DNA of 64,000 nt from Rhizoctonia solani (lineage: Eukaryota; Basidiomycota; Agaricomycetes; Cantharellales; Ceratobasidiaceae), in assembly GCF_016906535.1 (NCBI RefSeq), contig NC_057378.1:2108001-2172000 (forward strand), written 5' to 3'. Numbering within the stretch: position 1 is the first letter of the stretch; each line of letters starts with the position of its first letter. Made by a program: the position numbers and the translations under genes. The notes beneath the pieces were generated by a model. That model saw nothing but the letters and a program-made list of their open reading frames with translations, was not told where the DNA came from and made no database searches. Of this stretch, positions 10,801 to 20,638 are shown piece by piece.

Positions 10801-11251
10801 AGCTTGGCTGGATGCCAAGAACGTTAACCTTAAAACACTAAGTCCCAAACTAACGGAACAACGTCTGGGACCCTTCAAGGTTATCGAAAAAATCTCCGAC
10901 CGGGCTTATTGTCTAGAGCTTCCCCCAACCATGAGGATCCACAACGTCTTTTATGTGGGACTCCTATCTAAGGTCAAAAGGGATAAAAAACGTAAATTTG
11001 AAAACCGTCCCCCACCAGTCACCGTGGACGGAGAGGAAGAATACGAGGTCGAGGGAATCACTGATGCCGAAGAAAGGAACGGAAAATGGTTCTTCCGAGT
11101 CAAATGGAAGGGATACGGGTCCGAAGAAAACACGTGGGAACCCCGAGAAAACCTAAAAAACGCCGAAAAAATTTTAGAAAAATACGAAAAAGACATGAAA
11201 AAGAAGGCCCTCGGCGCTGCCAAGGCCCTTAGAGGGGGGGCAGTGTCGTAG
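7814..11251 (+). pseudogene. Pol of element 1, one nonsense codon
   Basis: The -1 frame after gag is open from the slippery site except for TGA at 9152-9154, where element 2 has Leu-Arg-Arg (CTG CGC CGT) and this copy reads CTT TGA CGC; a CGA to TGA change explains it. Domains in order are aspartic protease (VLIDSGAT, about residue 50), reverse transcriptase ([11 protein letters not shown]), RNase H (LETDASG), integrase (H..H and CETCQRI, then SDRGRVFNN) and a chromodomain (KWKGYGSEENTWEP). The stop codon TAG lies inside the 3' LTR. The lesion falls between RT and RNase H. Confidence 0.93.
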
Positions 11252-11834
11252 ACACAATCGATACCAGGGAATTTATTCCCAATTTCTCGAATTTAAACGA
11301 AGGCAATCGAAGAACATTTTTAGTCACGTGACATCGGCGCTTACATCATACGCTAAGCGCCGAGCCACGTCCCCATCCGCGCTTACTAAGCACACGTAGC
11401 CACCTCCACTTGATGACATCACTATGACACGTCAGTGACACGTATGCATGAGTAAGGCCAACTGCGGAACGGGGTTCTTATTTGATACAGTATTTGATAT
11501 AATGTATTTGTAATTAGCTAGCTTGTAGAATATATAAGGAGGCACACCGACCATGGTAACACCCAGGTCGATTACCTCTTGTCGTATCTCACTCAGTGTA
11601 CGAGGGCCCTACAGCCCAGTAAATACTAGTTAACTACTTAGATCGCCTACACCGCCTTAAGCGGCTTCATCACTGTACTTAGATAGCTTGTCACCGCCTT
11701 AAGCGGTCTTGTCGTCGTAGGATAGTTGCTCGTCGCCGTAGCTAGGTTCGTCGTCGCCTTAAGCGACTTTTCTCATTTGTACTCCGCGGCCACAAGTGCC
11801 ATCCTCCTCGACGCCCTAACGGACGTTTAGGACA
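11244..11834 (+). repeat. Element 1 3' LTR
   Basis: A 591-bp copy of 5375-5965, preceded by the polypurine tract AGAGGGGGGGCAG. It ends TTTAGGACA and is followed by the second ACTTA. Its TATA box (11531) faces the gag gene of element 2. Confidence 0.95.
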
Positions 11835-11839
11835 ACTTA

Positions 11840-11895
11840 GATACATCCGGCCGCAAGCGCCTTCCTCCTCGACGTCCTTGCAGACGTCTAGGACA
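11840..11895 (+). repeat. Element 2 5' LTR, right end
   Basis: GATACATCCGGCC...GTCTAGGACA matches the last 56 bp of the 3' LTR at 17161-17744. Together with 4847-5374 it rebuilds a 584-bp LTR. Confidence 0.92.
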
Positions 11896-12381
11896 CTAGG
11901 TAATCGACCTTACGTCGGTTGCAAACCGTTCTGTACACCCACCACTGAGACTCAACCCCGGAGAAGAATACCTGTACTAGCACGACCAAAATCACGTGAT
12001 TGGGGCCACCTTGCGGGAGATAATAATCAAAACTCCCCCACCCCCACGTAGTAGGAAATTGCTATAAGGCAGGATATTCCTATCCCCCGCATACCACACG
12101 GTCGCCGCACCCTTTGCCAGCGGAGCCAGACAGCAGATACACCCGCTTGCAGAGACTAGGTACTACATCACGCCCGTCCACGGCAGTGATTAGTTACACT
12201 TACTGTTCAACGCTAGGTCGTTTGACGCAGGCTCTTAGCGTACTACGCAATAAAGCGCTCATAAGTCCTGACAAAGGCACCTACTAGTCTCCCCCATCTT
12301 CCCACCATTCTCTCCCGGACTCCCACACGCTCCTCTTCGCGGGCCTCTTCCCACGCTGGCCGCTCATACCCTCAATCTACC
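11896..12381 (+). other. Element 2 primer site and leader
   Basis: It starts CTAGGTAATCGACCT; the 13-mer at 11898-11910 is the exact complement of AGGTCGATTACCT in the element's own 3' LTR (17483-17495). The rest is leader, homologous to 5981-6467, with the ATCACGTGAT palindrome. Confidence 0.6.
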
Positions 12382-13734
12382 ATGGCAACCCGTTCCCGGA
12401 CGGCCTCTCGAGCCCAATACCCTTTTGATTCGGGACACCTGGAACCCCAGCTTCCGCCAACCTCCTCTGTCGAATATGGCGAAGTCTCCCTCGAACAAGT
12501 CACCCGACTCCTCCTCGGCCTACTCGGCCAAGTTGAGCGCCTCGAGCGAGAAATCGCTGAGATCAAGGAAGCAGGGATCAAGACCCGGACAAACGTCGAA
12601 AATATCTCACAAACCATCGATGTTGTCAAGGATGGTCTCAAGTCCCTCCAGCTCCAAGGCCCCCGTACCCCAGAAGGGAACCAACCCAAGGCAGTGGAAG
12701 AAACGCCACGCCCCATACCAAAAACCAAGCCTATTGGATCGGTTAGCAGGGTACCCTTCTGGTCAGAACCAACTAGGGAAGCCCCAGGCCTTGCCCAGCC
12801 TACCCCAAGAAGAGCCGCACCCCCGCGAGTCCCGTCTCCCCCTCCATCTCCGCGTCTCCGATCCCCCATCGGAGCACCTGCCCCTCCTCCACCGGCTTCA
12901 GTTGCCGCATATCCTGCCCCGGTCAAAGTAGACCACCCAGATGCCTATACAGGCAAGATTGGGAGCAAGGCCAAACAGTGGCTCACAAGGATGTTGGCCT
13001 GGACCCGGCTAAACTCGCGCATGTTTCCCACGGACCAAGAAGTCCTATCCTTCCTTCTGATGAATATGAAGGATTCCGCGGGAGCATGGGCACACCCACA
13101 CCTTGACCAGCTTGGATCACACCGGGCAATCATCCAAACGGTTGAGGGATTCAAAATAGAGTTTTTGGCAGCATTTGGCGACCCTGATGCCACAAGGGCC
13201 GCCGAGCGGAAGATTACCACGCTTACCCAGTCCGGCACATGCGCGGATTATATCACAAAGTTCAGAACCCTGGCAATGGAACTGGACTGGAACGACGCGG
13301 CCCTTCGAGGCCAGTTTGCCCGCGGCCTCCACTGGGAGGTCAGCCGCCAAATCGCTACCCGCAAACATCGCCCCCGAACACTCCTTGAGCTGCAAAACGC
13401 AGCACTTGTTATTGACAACGCCCTCCGGGAAGAGCGTGCTAGCCACCCGCCGAGGGATAATAAGCCTAGCAAACAACCCAACCCCGCAAGGGGAACGAGT
13501 ACCGGCCAATCAAGTACCGGTTCGAAGAAACTCTCCGACGACCCCAATTTCGTGTCGGAGGAGGAAAGGAATCGCCGCCGCGCCGCTGGCGCCTGCATCA
13601 AGTGCGGCAAAATGGGCCACAAGTTCGCGGAATGCCGCACAGGCTGGAAGGCTACCCCTACTGAGGACAAAGGGAAAGCCAAGGAAACCGCCAAGATTGG
13701 CAAAGACTCCGAGTACCAATCGGGAAAAGAGTAA
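12382..13734 (+). CDS. Gag of element 2 (intact)
   Basis: A 450-residue gag starting at the ATG in ACCATGGCA. The N-terminal third is helical with an E/K-rich coiled-coil-like stretch, followed by a Pro-rich linker (SPPPSPRLRSPIG), the gag capsid-like domain and a CCHC knuckle CIKCGKMGHKFAEC at about residues 405-418. The C-terminal half is almost identical to element 1, while the first 170 residues have diverged. The gene overlaps pol through the GGGAAAA heptamer at 13722-13728. No lesion is seen. Confidence 0.95.
   Translation: MATRSRTASRAQYPFDSGHLEPQLPPTSSVEYGEVSLEQVTRLLLGLLGQVERLEREIAEIKEAGIKTRTNVENISQTIDVVKDGLKSLQLQGPRTPEGNQPKAVEETPRPIPKTKPIGSVSRVPFWSEPTREAPGLAQPTPRRAAPPRVPSPPPSPRLRSPIGAPAPPPPASVAAYPAPVKVDHPDAYTGKIGSKAKQWLTRMLAWTRLNSRMFPTDQEVLSFLLMNMKDSAGAWAHPHLDQLGSHRAIIQTVEGFKIEFLAAFGDPDATRAAERKITTLTQSGTCADYITKFRTLAMELDWNDAALRGQFARGLHWEVSRQIATRKHRPRTLLELQNAALVIDNALREERASHPPRDNKPSKQPNPARGTSTGQSSTGSKKLSDDPNFVSEEERNRRRAAGACIKCGKMGHKFAECRTGWKATPTEDKGKAKETAKIGKDSEYQSGKE
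13722..13728 (+). promoter_or_regulatory. Putative -1 frameshift heptamer, element 2
   Basis: GGGAAAA in the gag phase G GGA AAA lies directly before GAG TAA. Pol is open in the -1 frame from this point to 17168, so the heptamer would fuse gag to pol. Confidence 0.65.
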
Positions 13735-16700
13735 GGGTACCTGCTGCTGCGCGCAAGGACCCCAAGGACTCTGGTTTTGTCTCGGAAATATGTAATATAT
13801 CAAATAGCCACAATAGAATCTCCCCCCTCTTCACTATTTTCATCAAACCAGAGAAACAAGCGGATCACTTAGAAGTCCTGATAGACTCAGGCGCCACCTC
13901 ATCCTTCTTACACCCCCGTACAGCGGAACTACTCCGCCTTCCTCTAATAGAGCTCCCACAACCCCGTACTGTTACTATGCTCGATGGGTCGAGCCCCCAG
14001 GCTGGAAAGATTTGGAAGAAGGCCCACCTAACCTTCCTATTTGATGGCAAACGCATGACGGAAACCTTCCTGATTTGCAATACCGGATCACACGCTGCCA
14101 TCCTAGGAATTAAATGGTTAGAGAATCATAATCCCAAAATCGATTGGAACTCGCGCACCCTCTCATTCCCTCACACGCCCCCGGAACACATAGCCATTGC
14201 GGAAGAGGAGGAAGCTGACAAGACACCCCTTGAAGGAGTACCCCCCAAGTACCATCAATATGCAAAGGTATTTGGGGAAGAAGAATTCAATAAACTTCCC
14301 CCTCATAGACACTACGATATTGGTATCGAACTTACGGAAGAAGGACCCCTGAACTCCCCCCTTTACAGCATGACTGATGCCAAATCCGCCACACTCAAGG
14401 ACTGGCTCAGGGACGAGCTCAAGGCTGGAAAAATCCGACCCAGTAAATTGCCAATCAGCTCCCCAGTTATGTTCGTGCCCAAAAAGGATGGTTCCCGTCG
14501 ACTTGTAGTAGACTATCGTCGCCTGAACAACCGGACAAAGAAGAACGTTTACCCGCTACCCCGTCCAGATGACCTCATGGCCCAGCTTTGCAGTGCCAAG
14601 GTCTTCACCAAGCTAGACCTAAGATGGGGTTACAATAACGTCCGTGTTAAAGAAGGTGACGAATGGAAAACGGCTTTCCGCACCAAATATGGCCTATACG
14701 AATCCCTGGTTATGACCTTTGGCTTGACTAATGCTCCTGCGGCCTTCCAACATTTCATGAACGAACTGTTCAAAGATTTATTGGATGTATGCGTCATCAT
14801 CTACCTTGATGATATCCTAATCTACTCAAAGGATGACGCAACCCATACCCAGCACGTCCATGAAGTCCTACGACGCTTAATGGAGAACCAATTGTTCTGT
14901 AAGGCATCCAAGTGTACATTCCACGTCACATCAGTGGAGTATTTAGGAATAATTGTATTGGATAAGGGATTCAGCCTGGATAAGCTCAAAATCCAGGCAG
15001 TCCGAGAATGGCCCACGCCCACCAAAGTCAAGGAAGTACAATCGTTCCTAGGCTTTGCCAATTTCCTGCGCCGTTTTGTTGCCAATTTTAGTCACATAGC
15101 CCGGCCACTGCACAACCTGGTAAAGAAAGATACGCCATGGAAATGGGAAACTAGGGAACAGGAAGCCTTCCAAAACTTGAAGGATGCCATCACTAGTGCC
15201 CCGGTACTCTGCCACGCCGACCCTGCCAAACCATACTTCCTCGAGACGGATGCCTCTGGCGCAGCACTGGGCTCCATACTAAGCCAACGCCAAGAGGATG
15301 GTCGCCTACATCCCCTAGGTTTCTTGTCAGAATCATTCAAAGGTGCCGAACAGAACTACAACACCCACGACAAGGAACTCCTTGCGATCATCCGCTCCTT
15401 TGAATATTGGCGAATCTTCCTGGAAGGAACGGCCCACCCCATAACGGTATTCACCGATCACAGGAACTTAGAGTACTGGAAAGAATCCCGAACCTTCAAC
15501 CGTCGTCATGCAAGGTGGCACCTCTTACTAGCTGGCTACAATTTCCAAATAGTCTATCGCCCTGGCAAGCAGTCCGGCAAACCAGATGCCCTGTCCCGCC
15601 GCGCCGACCACGCCGATATTCCGCCTGCCGACCAAACAATGCTGCCCGACCCCGTCTTTGCCAACGTGGCACTAGTTCTACCAGAAAAAGAGCTACAAAG
15701 GCGTATCAAGTCAAGCCTGGACCAGGACGAGTCCCTGGAAGAGATTCTCCAATTCTTACAAAACGAGTCCAAGGCACCACCCTCCATCAAACGCGCGTTC
15801 AAGGATTATGAAATGGAGGCTGGACTGTTGTTTTATCAGGGACGGATTGTGGTACCGGACGTAGGAACCTTGAGGACGGATCTGCTCAAAATCTTCCACG
15901 ATAGTCCGTTGGCGGGCCATCCAGGCAGACAAAGGACTCTAGAACTAGTATCCAGAACTTACTACTGGCCCGGCATCCGTGCAGATACATACTGGCACGT
16001 TGACTCATGTGAAACCTGCCAACGGATTCGGAAACCCAAGTACGCATTGATCCCGCCTCAGCCTTTAGAACTCCCATCACGCCCGTGGCAACATGTGTCA
16101 TACGACATGATAGTAGACCTACCCAAAGACGGAAACTGCGATTCTATCCTGGTCATTGTGGATAGTTTTACTAAGTACGTGATCCTAGTAGAGTGCTCCA
16201 AGAAGCTCAAGGCCCCGGAGTTAGCAGACCTATTCCTACGCCATGTGTGGAAGCGTTACGGCATGCCTGAGAAGACAATATCAGACCGCGGACGGGTTTT
16301 TAATAACAAATTCCTGAAGGCGCTGTACCAACGCCTGGGAATAGACCCCCACTTCTCTTTGGCCTACCATCCTCAAAGCGACGGGCAAACGGAACGCGTG
16401 AACCCCACGGTGGAACACTTTTTACGGGCGTACTCAGGGGTAAACCAGAAAGACTGGGTCAAGTGGCTACCAATGGCGGAATTTGCCTACAACAACGCAG
16501 TACACAGCTCAACAGGCAAATCTCCCTTCAAGGCACTTTACGGCTGGGAACCTTCCTTGACTCCAAGTAACGTCCCAACGGATGTCCCCGAGGCAGATAA
16601 TCTGGCAACCCAAATGGAAGAACAATGGCGGGAAATAGAGGCGGCACTCCGGCAATCAAAGACACGCATGGTAGCCGGAGAAGCAGGTGAACCACTTGAA

Positions 16701-17168
16701 TTCGAAATCGGGGAAGAAGCCTGGCTGGACGCCAAGAATGTGAAGCTAAAGACCCTTAGTCCAAAGCTAACTGAACAACGCCTAGGCCCCTTCAAGGTAA
16801 CCGAGAAAATCTCCGACAGGGCTTACCACTTGGAACTTCCCCCAACCATGCGGATCCATAACGTTTTCTATGTGGGACTCTTATCTAAAGTCAAGAGGGA
16901 CAAAAAGCGCACCTTTGAAAATTGTCCCCCTCCAGTCACCGTGGACGGGGAAGAGGAATACGAAGTGGAAGGGATAACGGACATGGAAGAGAGGAACGGA
17001 AAATGGTTCTTCAGAGTCAAATGGAAGGGCTACGGACCAGAAGAGAACACGTGGGAGCCCCGAGAGAACCTCAAAAATGCGGGGAAAATTTTGAAAAAAT
17101 ACGAAGAAGAAATGAGAAAGAAGGCCCTCGGCGCTGCCAAGGCCCTTAGAGGGGGGGCAGTGTCGTAG
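13728..17168 (+). CDS. Pol polyprotein of element 2 (intact)
   Basis: About 1146 residues in the -1 frame relative to gag. It would be made as a gag-pol fusion and cut by its own protease. Visible parts are the protease active site VLIDSGATS (Asp at about residue 53), reverse transcriptase with YLDD at about residues 359-362, RNase H with ETDASG (Asp at about 508), the integrase zinc domain with His at about 724 and CETC at about 761, the integrase core with YDMIVDLP, SDRGRVFNN and AYHPQSDGQTER, and a chromodomain at about residues 1078-1130 (EYEVEGITD, KWKGYGPEENTWEP) with all three cage aromatics. The stop TAG lies in the first bases of the 3' LTR. It has no internal stop or frameshift, making it the only apparently functional pol in the window. 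Confidence 0.96.
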   Translation, partial: RVRVPAAARKDPKDSGFVSEICNISNSHNRISPLFTIFIKPEKQADHLEVLIDSGATSSFLHPRTAELLRLPLIELPQPRTVTMLDGSSPQAGKIWKKAHLTFLFDGKRMTETFLICNTGSHAAILGIKWLENHNPKIDWNSRTLSFPHTPPEHIAIAEEEEADKTPLEGVPPKYHQYAKVFGEEEFNKLPPHRHYDIGIELTEEGPLNSPLYSMTDAKSATLKDWLRDELKAGKIRPSKLPISSPVMFVPKKDGSRRLVVDYRRLNNRTKKNVYPLPRPDDLMAQLCSAKVFTKLDLRWGYNNVRVKEGDEWKTAFRTKYGLYESLVMTFGLTNAPAAFQHFMNELFKDLLDVCVIIYLDDILIYSKDDATHTQHVHEVLRRLMENQLFCKASKCTFHVTSVEYLGIIVLDKGFSLDKLKIQAVREWPTPTKVKEVQSFLGFANFLRRFVANFSHIARPLHNLVKKDTPWKWETREQEAFQNLKDAITSAPVLCHADPAKPYFLETDASGAALGSILSQRQEDGRLHPLGFLSESFKGAEQNYNTHDKELLAIIRSFEYWRIFLEGTAHPITVFTDHRNLEYWKESRTFNRRHARWHLLLAGYNFQIVYRPGKQSGKPDALSRRADHADIPPADQTMLPDPVFANVALVLPEKELQRRIKSSLDQDESLEEILQFLQNESKAPPSIKRAFKDYEMEAGLLFYQGRIVVPDVGTLRTDLLKIFHDSPLAGHPGRQRTLELVSRTYYWPGIRADTYWHVDSCETCQRIRKPKYALIPPQPLELPSRPWQHVSYDMIVDLPKDGNCDSILVIVDSFTKYVILVECSKKLKAPELADLFLRHVWKRYGMPEKTISDRGRVFNNKFLKALYQRLGIDPHFSLAYHPQSDGQTERVNPTVEHFLRAYSGVNQKDWVKWLPMAEFAYNNAVHSSTGKSPFKALYGWEPSLTPSNVPTDVPEADNLATQMEEQWREIEAALRQSKTRMVAGEAGEPLEFEIGEEAWLDAKNVKLKTLSPKLTEQRLGPFKVTEKISDRAYHLELPPTMRIHNVFYVGLLSKVKRDKKRTFENCPPPVTVDGEEEYEVEGITDMEERNGKWFFRVKWKGYGPEENTWEPRENLKNAGKILKKYEEEMRKKALGAAKALRGGAVS

Positions 17169-17744
17169 ACACACTTGATACCAGGGAATTTATTCCCATT
17201 TTCTCGAATTTAAACGAAAGCAAACGGACAACATTTTCGATCACGTGACCTCGGCGCTTATATCATACGCTAAGCGCCGAGCCACGTCCCCTTCCGCGCT
17301 TACCTCAGCATACATAGCCACCTCCACCTGATGACATCACTATGACACGTCAGTGACACGTATGCATGAGTAAGGCCGACTGCGGAGCGGGGTTCTTATT
17401 GGATTATATATTTGATATGATGTATTTGTAATTAGTCACTCTGTAGAATATATAAGGAGGCCAACCAACCATGGTAACACCCAGGTCGATTACCTCTTGT
17501 CGCATCCCCATTGCTGTACGAGGGCCTTAAGCCCAGTAACCCACTTAGTTACTTAGTTCACACCGCCTTAAGCGGCTTCTTCACTGTAGTTACATAGCTG
17601 GTCATCGCCCTTACGGCCTTGGTCATCGTAGTATAGCTAGTTGTTGCCGTAGGATAGCTTGCCGCCGCCTTACGCGGTTCTCTACTTAGATACATCCGGC
17701 CGCAAGCGCCTTCCTCCTCGACGTCCTTGCAGACGTCTAGGACA
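17161..17744 (+). repeat. Element 2 3' LTR
   Basis: 584 bp from TGTCGTAGACACACTTG to GACGTCTAGGACA, preceded by the GGGGGGG polypurine tract. It abuts single-copy DNA and marks the left edge of the gene island. Confidence 0.94.
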
Positions 17745-17984
17745 GAGCATTGGAGTATTGAAAGTTTTTGTATACGCGTAAGTAAGATAAATCAAAGATC
17801 ACAGTTAGCCCTAGGCCCATAGAGTGGTGGAATTAGAATATGGATGGCACATCCTTCATGCTGCACCGCGCATGTATAGACAAAAGGAATGATATCCAAA
17901 GTGGTCATTGTGATTGGCGAGTCACGTGAGCAATATTTTGGCGTACCACAAGCGCAATCCTGTCGCCATTGATCTTACGCCACT

Positions 17985-19508
17985 ATGACCACCATTAGCC
18001 CGCCAAAACTCCCCTCTTATCTTGCAGACACGCATCATTTAACGCCCATAGTAGGTAGGCCAACAGAGGAACAGATCAAGATTATCCATGCTGCAATACG
18101 GACTCAAAACTTGGTATCCCATGGTCAGAGTGCAGATTCTGATAGACAAATCAGTACTTATTGCAGAAGCTTGACAGTTCCCGCCTTCAACAATACTGAC
18201 TTGTCTATGCATCTTTCCCAGCACTTGTTTGATGCTCAGATGGGTATGTGTCCCACGCTCTAGGACAAGAAACTGGTGTTGAGCAGTTAGGCAATTTAAA
18301 GTCGTACATTGCTCCAAGTATCCGGTAAACCCAAAGCCAAAGGCAAGTTGCTTGGGTCTCATGCGTATGTTAAGGCTGAATGTACTTGATATATTGATTT
18401 TTCTCCAGCCTGAGAATATTTACACCCCACCCAAACTACCACTAGATGTCCCTGGTAAACTTAACCAGATAGCAGGACCCCCAACAGATGAGCAACTCAA
18501 ATCAGTTCATAGTGCTCTACGCTATATTGAACAATCAAACTGTGAGCCCCTCAAGTTGGTCTTGAAGTGAAATCCTTTTTTTTACAAGTAAATAACCCCT
18601 CAGGTTTTGATGCTGATTTACATATGAGACTCTCTCAACACTTGTTCGATATCCAGCTGGGTAGGTCCAAATAGATCTCTTTGAGAGATGCTATATTTTA
18701 TGAATATACAGCACGACATGCGCAGTATTCTGTATGTAGTGTTAGTTCCTGGTAGAGAAATGATCTTGACAAAAAGCCGGTGATGTTTTATCTCAGGGGC
18801 ATATTACTCCGACAGATGTACCATTACAGTTACCACCCGGAGATAGTCTTAACAGAGGACACTCACCAATCCAGAACGCGTCTTCGGTACACATAATTTG
18901 TCTCAAAACGGGATTTCTTTTCTCTAGCTGAAACTGGACTACAGGATGAAATCTCCACGGAATTGCGCAGCGGATTTGAACGGATGGAACAGGCCATGGA
19001 TAAGATGCATGAGACGATGAAAGCCTCAAAAGACGTTCTGGAAAATGTGAATCGGGTGCTCGTGTCCACTCAGAGAAGTCAAACCATGGTGTTCCTTATA
19101 CTTTAGCAAGTTGAAATCATGAGCTCATGTGCTTGTCTGTAGGTTGCTTCATTCGACAAGAATATTAAGAGTACTGTACACATGAATCCGGTCAACAGGC
19201 ATGGTATATTAGCATCTGTAAGCGCTATGGTCTATATCATAACGCCTAGGTAATTACGTATTTAATCAAAGGAATGTGGTCTGCCACTACTGCGCTACTG
19301 GTTGAATGGGGTGGACTATATACTCTGGATGGACTCACATGGGATTGCCCAGTACCTGAATTTCTTTGAAATAGGGTCGAATCTGGTTCAAGGCGGCGCC
19401 AAACCCATAGTTGTGGATGGCATGGAGGACAAAGCGGCGAAGTTATTGTTCAGCTACATCGGCATCCGGTATAGTGGTGCTCAATATTACACTGCTGTTA
19501 GATTGTAA
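17985..19508 (+). CDS. Hypothetical protein with duplicated N-terminal module and coiled coil
   Basis: Multi-exon gene. Recognisable exons are 17985-18243, 18409-18541, 18604-18660, 18928-19088, 19143-19217 and 19272-19508, with an uncertain exon near 18797-18890. The first two parts encode the same module twice: GRPTEEQIKIIHAAIR followed by LSQHLFDAQM, then GPPTDEQLKSVHSALR followed by LSQHLFDIQL. Next comes an amphipathic helix (FERMEQAMDKMHETMKAS) and a compact C-terminal domain (ECGLPLLRYW, GIAQYLNFFEIG, AAKLLFSYIGIR). From memory this layout resembles proteins annotated as 'laminin domain protein' in Rhizoctonia solani; I could not check this. The 3' splice join NRHGILAS to ECGLP is clean. 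Function is unknown. Confidence 0.6.
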
Positions 19509-19635
19509 ACGAAGTATGATGGAGAAGGAAAGAGGACAAATTATATGACTTAAATGATACGACTTCTTATATTTTACCACAGTCAGGCGAATATAAATTG
19601 GAAGAATACCCGCGGAGTAGATTACATAGTGATAT

Positions 19636-20582
19636 TCAAAGTACAGTAAAATCAATACAGTTCTGGTAGGTCTGAGATGCGTTGATCGAGTACCAGTGAT
19701 ATTGAATAACACATTCTCCGGCCACTTTACACTTTCCGTTTAGCTCTGGGATCGTTACATTGAAGTTCTCTATTGATTCCGTTAGTTTTATTAGAATCTC
19801 ATGCTATTGATACACGGACCTTCAGATTTTGGGTAAGGATAGCCACTGCCAAAGTAAGGATTCCAAGCAATCAGAGGTTGGCCGATCCTCTTGTTAGTAG
19901 CCGAGTCAATCTGTATGTGCTATGGTCGTGTCAAGACCAAGTGGCTGTTTCGGACAACTCACAACTGAGACGTTCTATAGTTCTAGATTAGTTTGGAATG
20001 AGAAGAATAGCACTTGCATTAACTCACCGCATAGCCAGACGGATGATGGTTGATTATATCCAAGTCAATATTGACGACCTGACCAGGCTTGTAGCTTTGT
20101 ACAGTAGCTTTGTTGTCCTCAAACTGAGGGATGGGTCGGATTCAAACAATCCCACATTTTCTCTCATCGATTATTCTTACCTGATGCCCTCGGCAAAAGA
20201 ACAGATTGCATTTAGTCTATATACATGCGTCAATACGACTTATTTATAGCTTCAGGTTGCAAAAACTTACAGGATTGAAGTCCGAGCCGATTCTAGCGAT
20301 TTCACTTTCAATCGGCCCCGCCGCATCTGCAGGAATTATTGATGAACTATGACAGCTATTCATAATTATGTGCGTACCAATTTGTTGCGCTTTTACAGGG
20401 CCTTCGCCACATGCAGCCAACATAGCAATACCGATCTAATTGCTCAAGAGTTGAAGTTAGCGAGACCTAAATTCCCCGAAACTCAAACCTACGGTTCGGG
20501 TTGGCGGTGTCTTGACTCGTCCATGTGCAAGAACACAAGAAACAAGCAGGAAGAATGAAGTGACAAATGTCAGAACACGCAT
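19636..20582 (-). CDS. Secreted LPMO-like (chitin-binding type-4/LPMO_10-like) protein, eight exons
   Basis: Eight short exons with GT-AG introns give about 190 residues. The first (20582-20493) encodes a signal peptide ending VSCVLA, and the mature protein would start HGRVKTPPTRT. An N-terminal His after signal cleavage is the first ligand of the copper histidine brace. The next parts are GIAMLAACGEGPV, CNLFFCRGHQFEDN, SYKPGQVVNIDLD, INHHPSGYANVSVID (candidate second His), IGQPLIAWNPY and the C-terminus ECVIQYHWYS with NCIDFTVL. Three Cys pairs are plausible. The exon coding NVSV is only 12 nt. A TATA box lies 48 bp upstream of the ATG. By family it would oxidise polysaccharides or bind copper at the cell surface; copper binding and substrate are inference. 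Confidence 0.72.
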
Positions 20583-20630
20583 ATTGACCTCGTTCAATTC
20601 AATGATAATGGTCTGAAAGGCTTGTTGGGA

Positions 20631-20638
20631 CTTTTATA
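20631..20638 (-). promoter_or_regulatory. TATA box of the LPMO-like gene
   Basis: TATAAAAG on the minus strand, about 48 bases before the ATG at 20582, which is a normal spacing for a short leader. Confidence 0.5.

Larger units (their letters stand above)
5375..11834 (+). mobile_element. Element 1: full-length LTR-A Ty3 chromovirus
   Basis: A 6460-bp element with 591-bp LTRs at both ends is flanked by ACTTA (5370-5374 and 11835-11839). It carries gag, a -1 frame pol and a chromodomain. Both LTRs have the same length and I see only about three differences by eye, each a CpG-type transition, so the insertion is young. A single nonsense codon in pol (9152-9154) is the only coding lesion seen. 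Confidence 0.96.
4847..17744 (+). mobile_element. Element 2: LTR-A Ty3 chromovirus, split by element 1
   Basis: The element consists of 4847-5374 plus 11840-17744; the intervening 5375-11834 is element 1, inserted within the 5' LTR. Gag (12382-13734) and pol (13728-17168) are both open, and the 3' LTR (17161-17744) is 584 bp. The 5' LTR, after removing element 1 and one ACTTA copy, is also 584 bp (528 + 56). The outer flanks GCCAC and GAGCA do not match, so no target duplication is seen for element 2 itself; recombination or flank decay is possible. It looks coding-competent apart from the broken 5' LTR. Confidence 0.93.

Noticed and set aside
12372..12926. 184-codon minus-strand ORF over element 2 gag
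   Set aside because: It is a shadow of the GC-rich, proline-rich gag region; the plus-strand gag is conserved between copies and explains it. The same applies to the minus-strand ORFs at 7203-7805 and 6348-6743.
4847..17744. Target-site duplication for element 2
   Set aside because: GCCAC on the left and GAGCA on the right do not match; I do not claim one.
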